This document shows positions 5,802-5,859 of a stretch of 5,859 nucleotides of DNA, piece after piece. The translations under genes and the position numbers were made by a program. The stretch lies in assembly GCA_016184235.1 (NCBI GenBank), contig JACPDC010000165.1:1-5859 (forward strand). The letters run 5' to 3'. This DNA comes from Deltaproteobacteria bacterium (GTDB lineage Bacteria > Desulfobacterota > Binatia > UBA9968). The notes beneath the pieces were generated by a model. That model saw nothing but the letters and a program-made list of their open reading frames with translations, was not told where the DNA came from and searched no databases. Position 1 is the first letter of the stretch, and each line of letters begins with the position of its first letter.

Positions 5802-5807
5802 AGGAGG
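5802..5807 (+). promoter_or_regulatory. Ribosome binding site of the gene at 5817
   Basis: AGGAGG, the full consensus, lies 9 nt before ATG 5817. It decides this start over the ATG at 5798, which is in another frame and sits upstream of the site. Confidence 0.8.
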
Positions 5808-5816
5808 AAATTCGAC

Positions 5817-5859
5817 ATGGCGGAGAGCGATTCCAAGGAACTGTGGGAGAAGGGGCAGT
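5817..5859 (+). CDS. Start of an unidentified gene, cut by the window end
   Basis: Fourteen codons are visible, reading MAESDSKELWEKGQ. A consensus ribosome binding site and a good promoter precede it, so it is very likely a real gene. The short hydrophilic start with an ELWEKG-type segment resembles the beginning of some carboxymuconolactone decarboxylases (typically L-Y/W-x-K/R-G, then a basic RRxVLG segment), which would fit this neighbourhood. Fourteen residues cannot establish that. No signal peptide is seen in the visible part. Existence is confident; identity is a guess. Confidence 0.8.
   Translation, partial: MAESDSKELWEKGQ

Overview
The window is GC-rich, densely coding bacterial DNA, probably from an uncultured soil or sediment bacterium. 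Nothing in it, such as an rRNA gene, fixes the taxon. The gene style (UbiD-family decarboxylases mixed with a family-1 solute-binding protein and a carboxymuconolactone-decarboxylase-like protein) recalls accessory catabolic clusters of environmental Proteobacteria, Desulfobacterota and related phyla. That placement is inference.

Layout from left to right. (1) Positions 1-886, plus strand: the 3' part of a UbiD-family decarboxylase gene that changes reading frame twice. Each change coincides with conserved sequence that is missing. (2) Positions 903-2415, minus strand: a two-gene operon in which a solute-binding protein gene (first) is followed after 10 nt by a CMD/AhpD-like gene. The CMD gene converges on the broken UbiD gene, and a TTAA palindrome at 903-906 supplies stop codons on both strands. 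(3) Positions 2416-2577: a divergent 162-nt promoter region. (4) Positions 2578-5539, plus strand: an intact UbiD-family decarboxylase (487 aa) followed closely by a carboxyltransferase of the pyruvate carboxylase B / oxaloacetate decarboxylase alpha type (488 aa) without a biotin domain. (5) Positions 5540-5816: non-coding, with a small family of direct and inverted repeats, a 10-bp direct repeat at its two edges and a good sigma70-like promoter. (6) Positions 5817-5859: the first 14 codons of another gene with a strong ribosome binding site.

How the genes may work together is inference. A binding protein would capture a small, probably carboxylated or aromatic, compound. A prFMN-dependent UbiD enzyme would remove or add a carboxyl group. 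The carboxyltransferase-fold and CMD-like proteins would act on the product or a related intermediate. No UbiX prenyltransferase, transporter permease or ATPase, biotin carboxylase or biotin carrier is visible, so these must lie elsewhere if the proteins work as their families suggest. No CRISPR array, RNA gene or recognisable insertion sequence was found. The points most worth following are the doubly broken UbiD gene with its missing metal-binding histidine, the leaderless binding protein, the UbiD-carboxyltransferase pairing with a diverged active site, and the repeat-bearing spacer.
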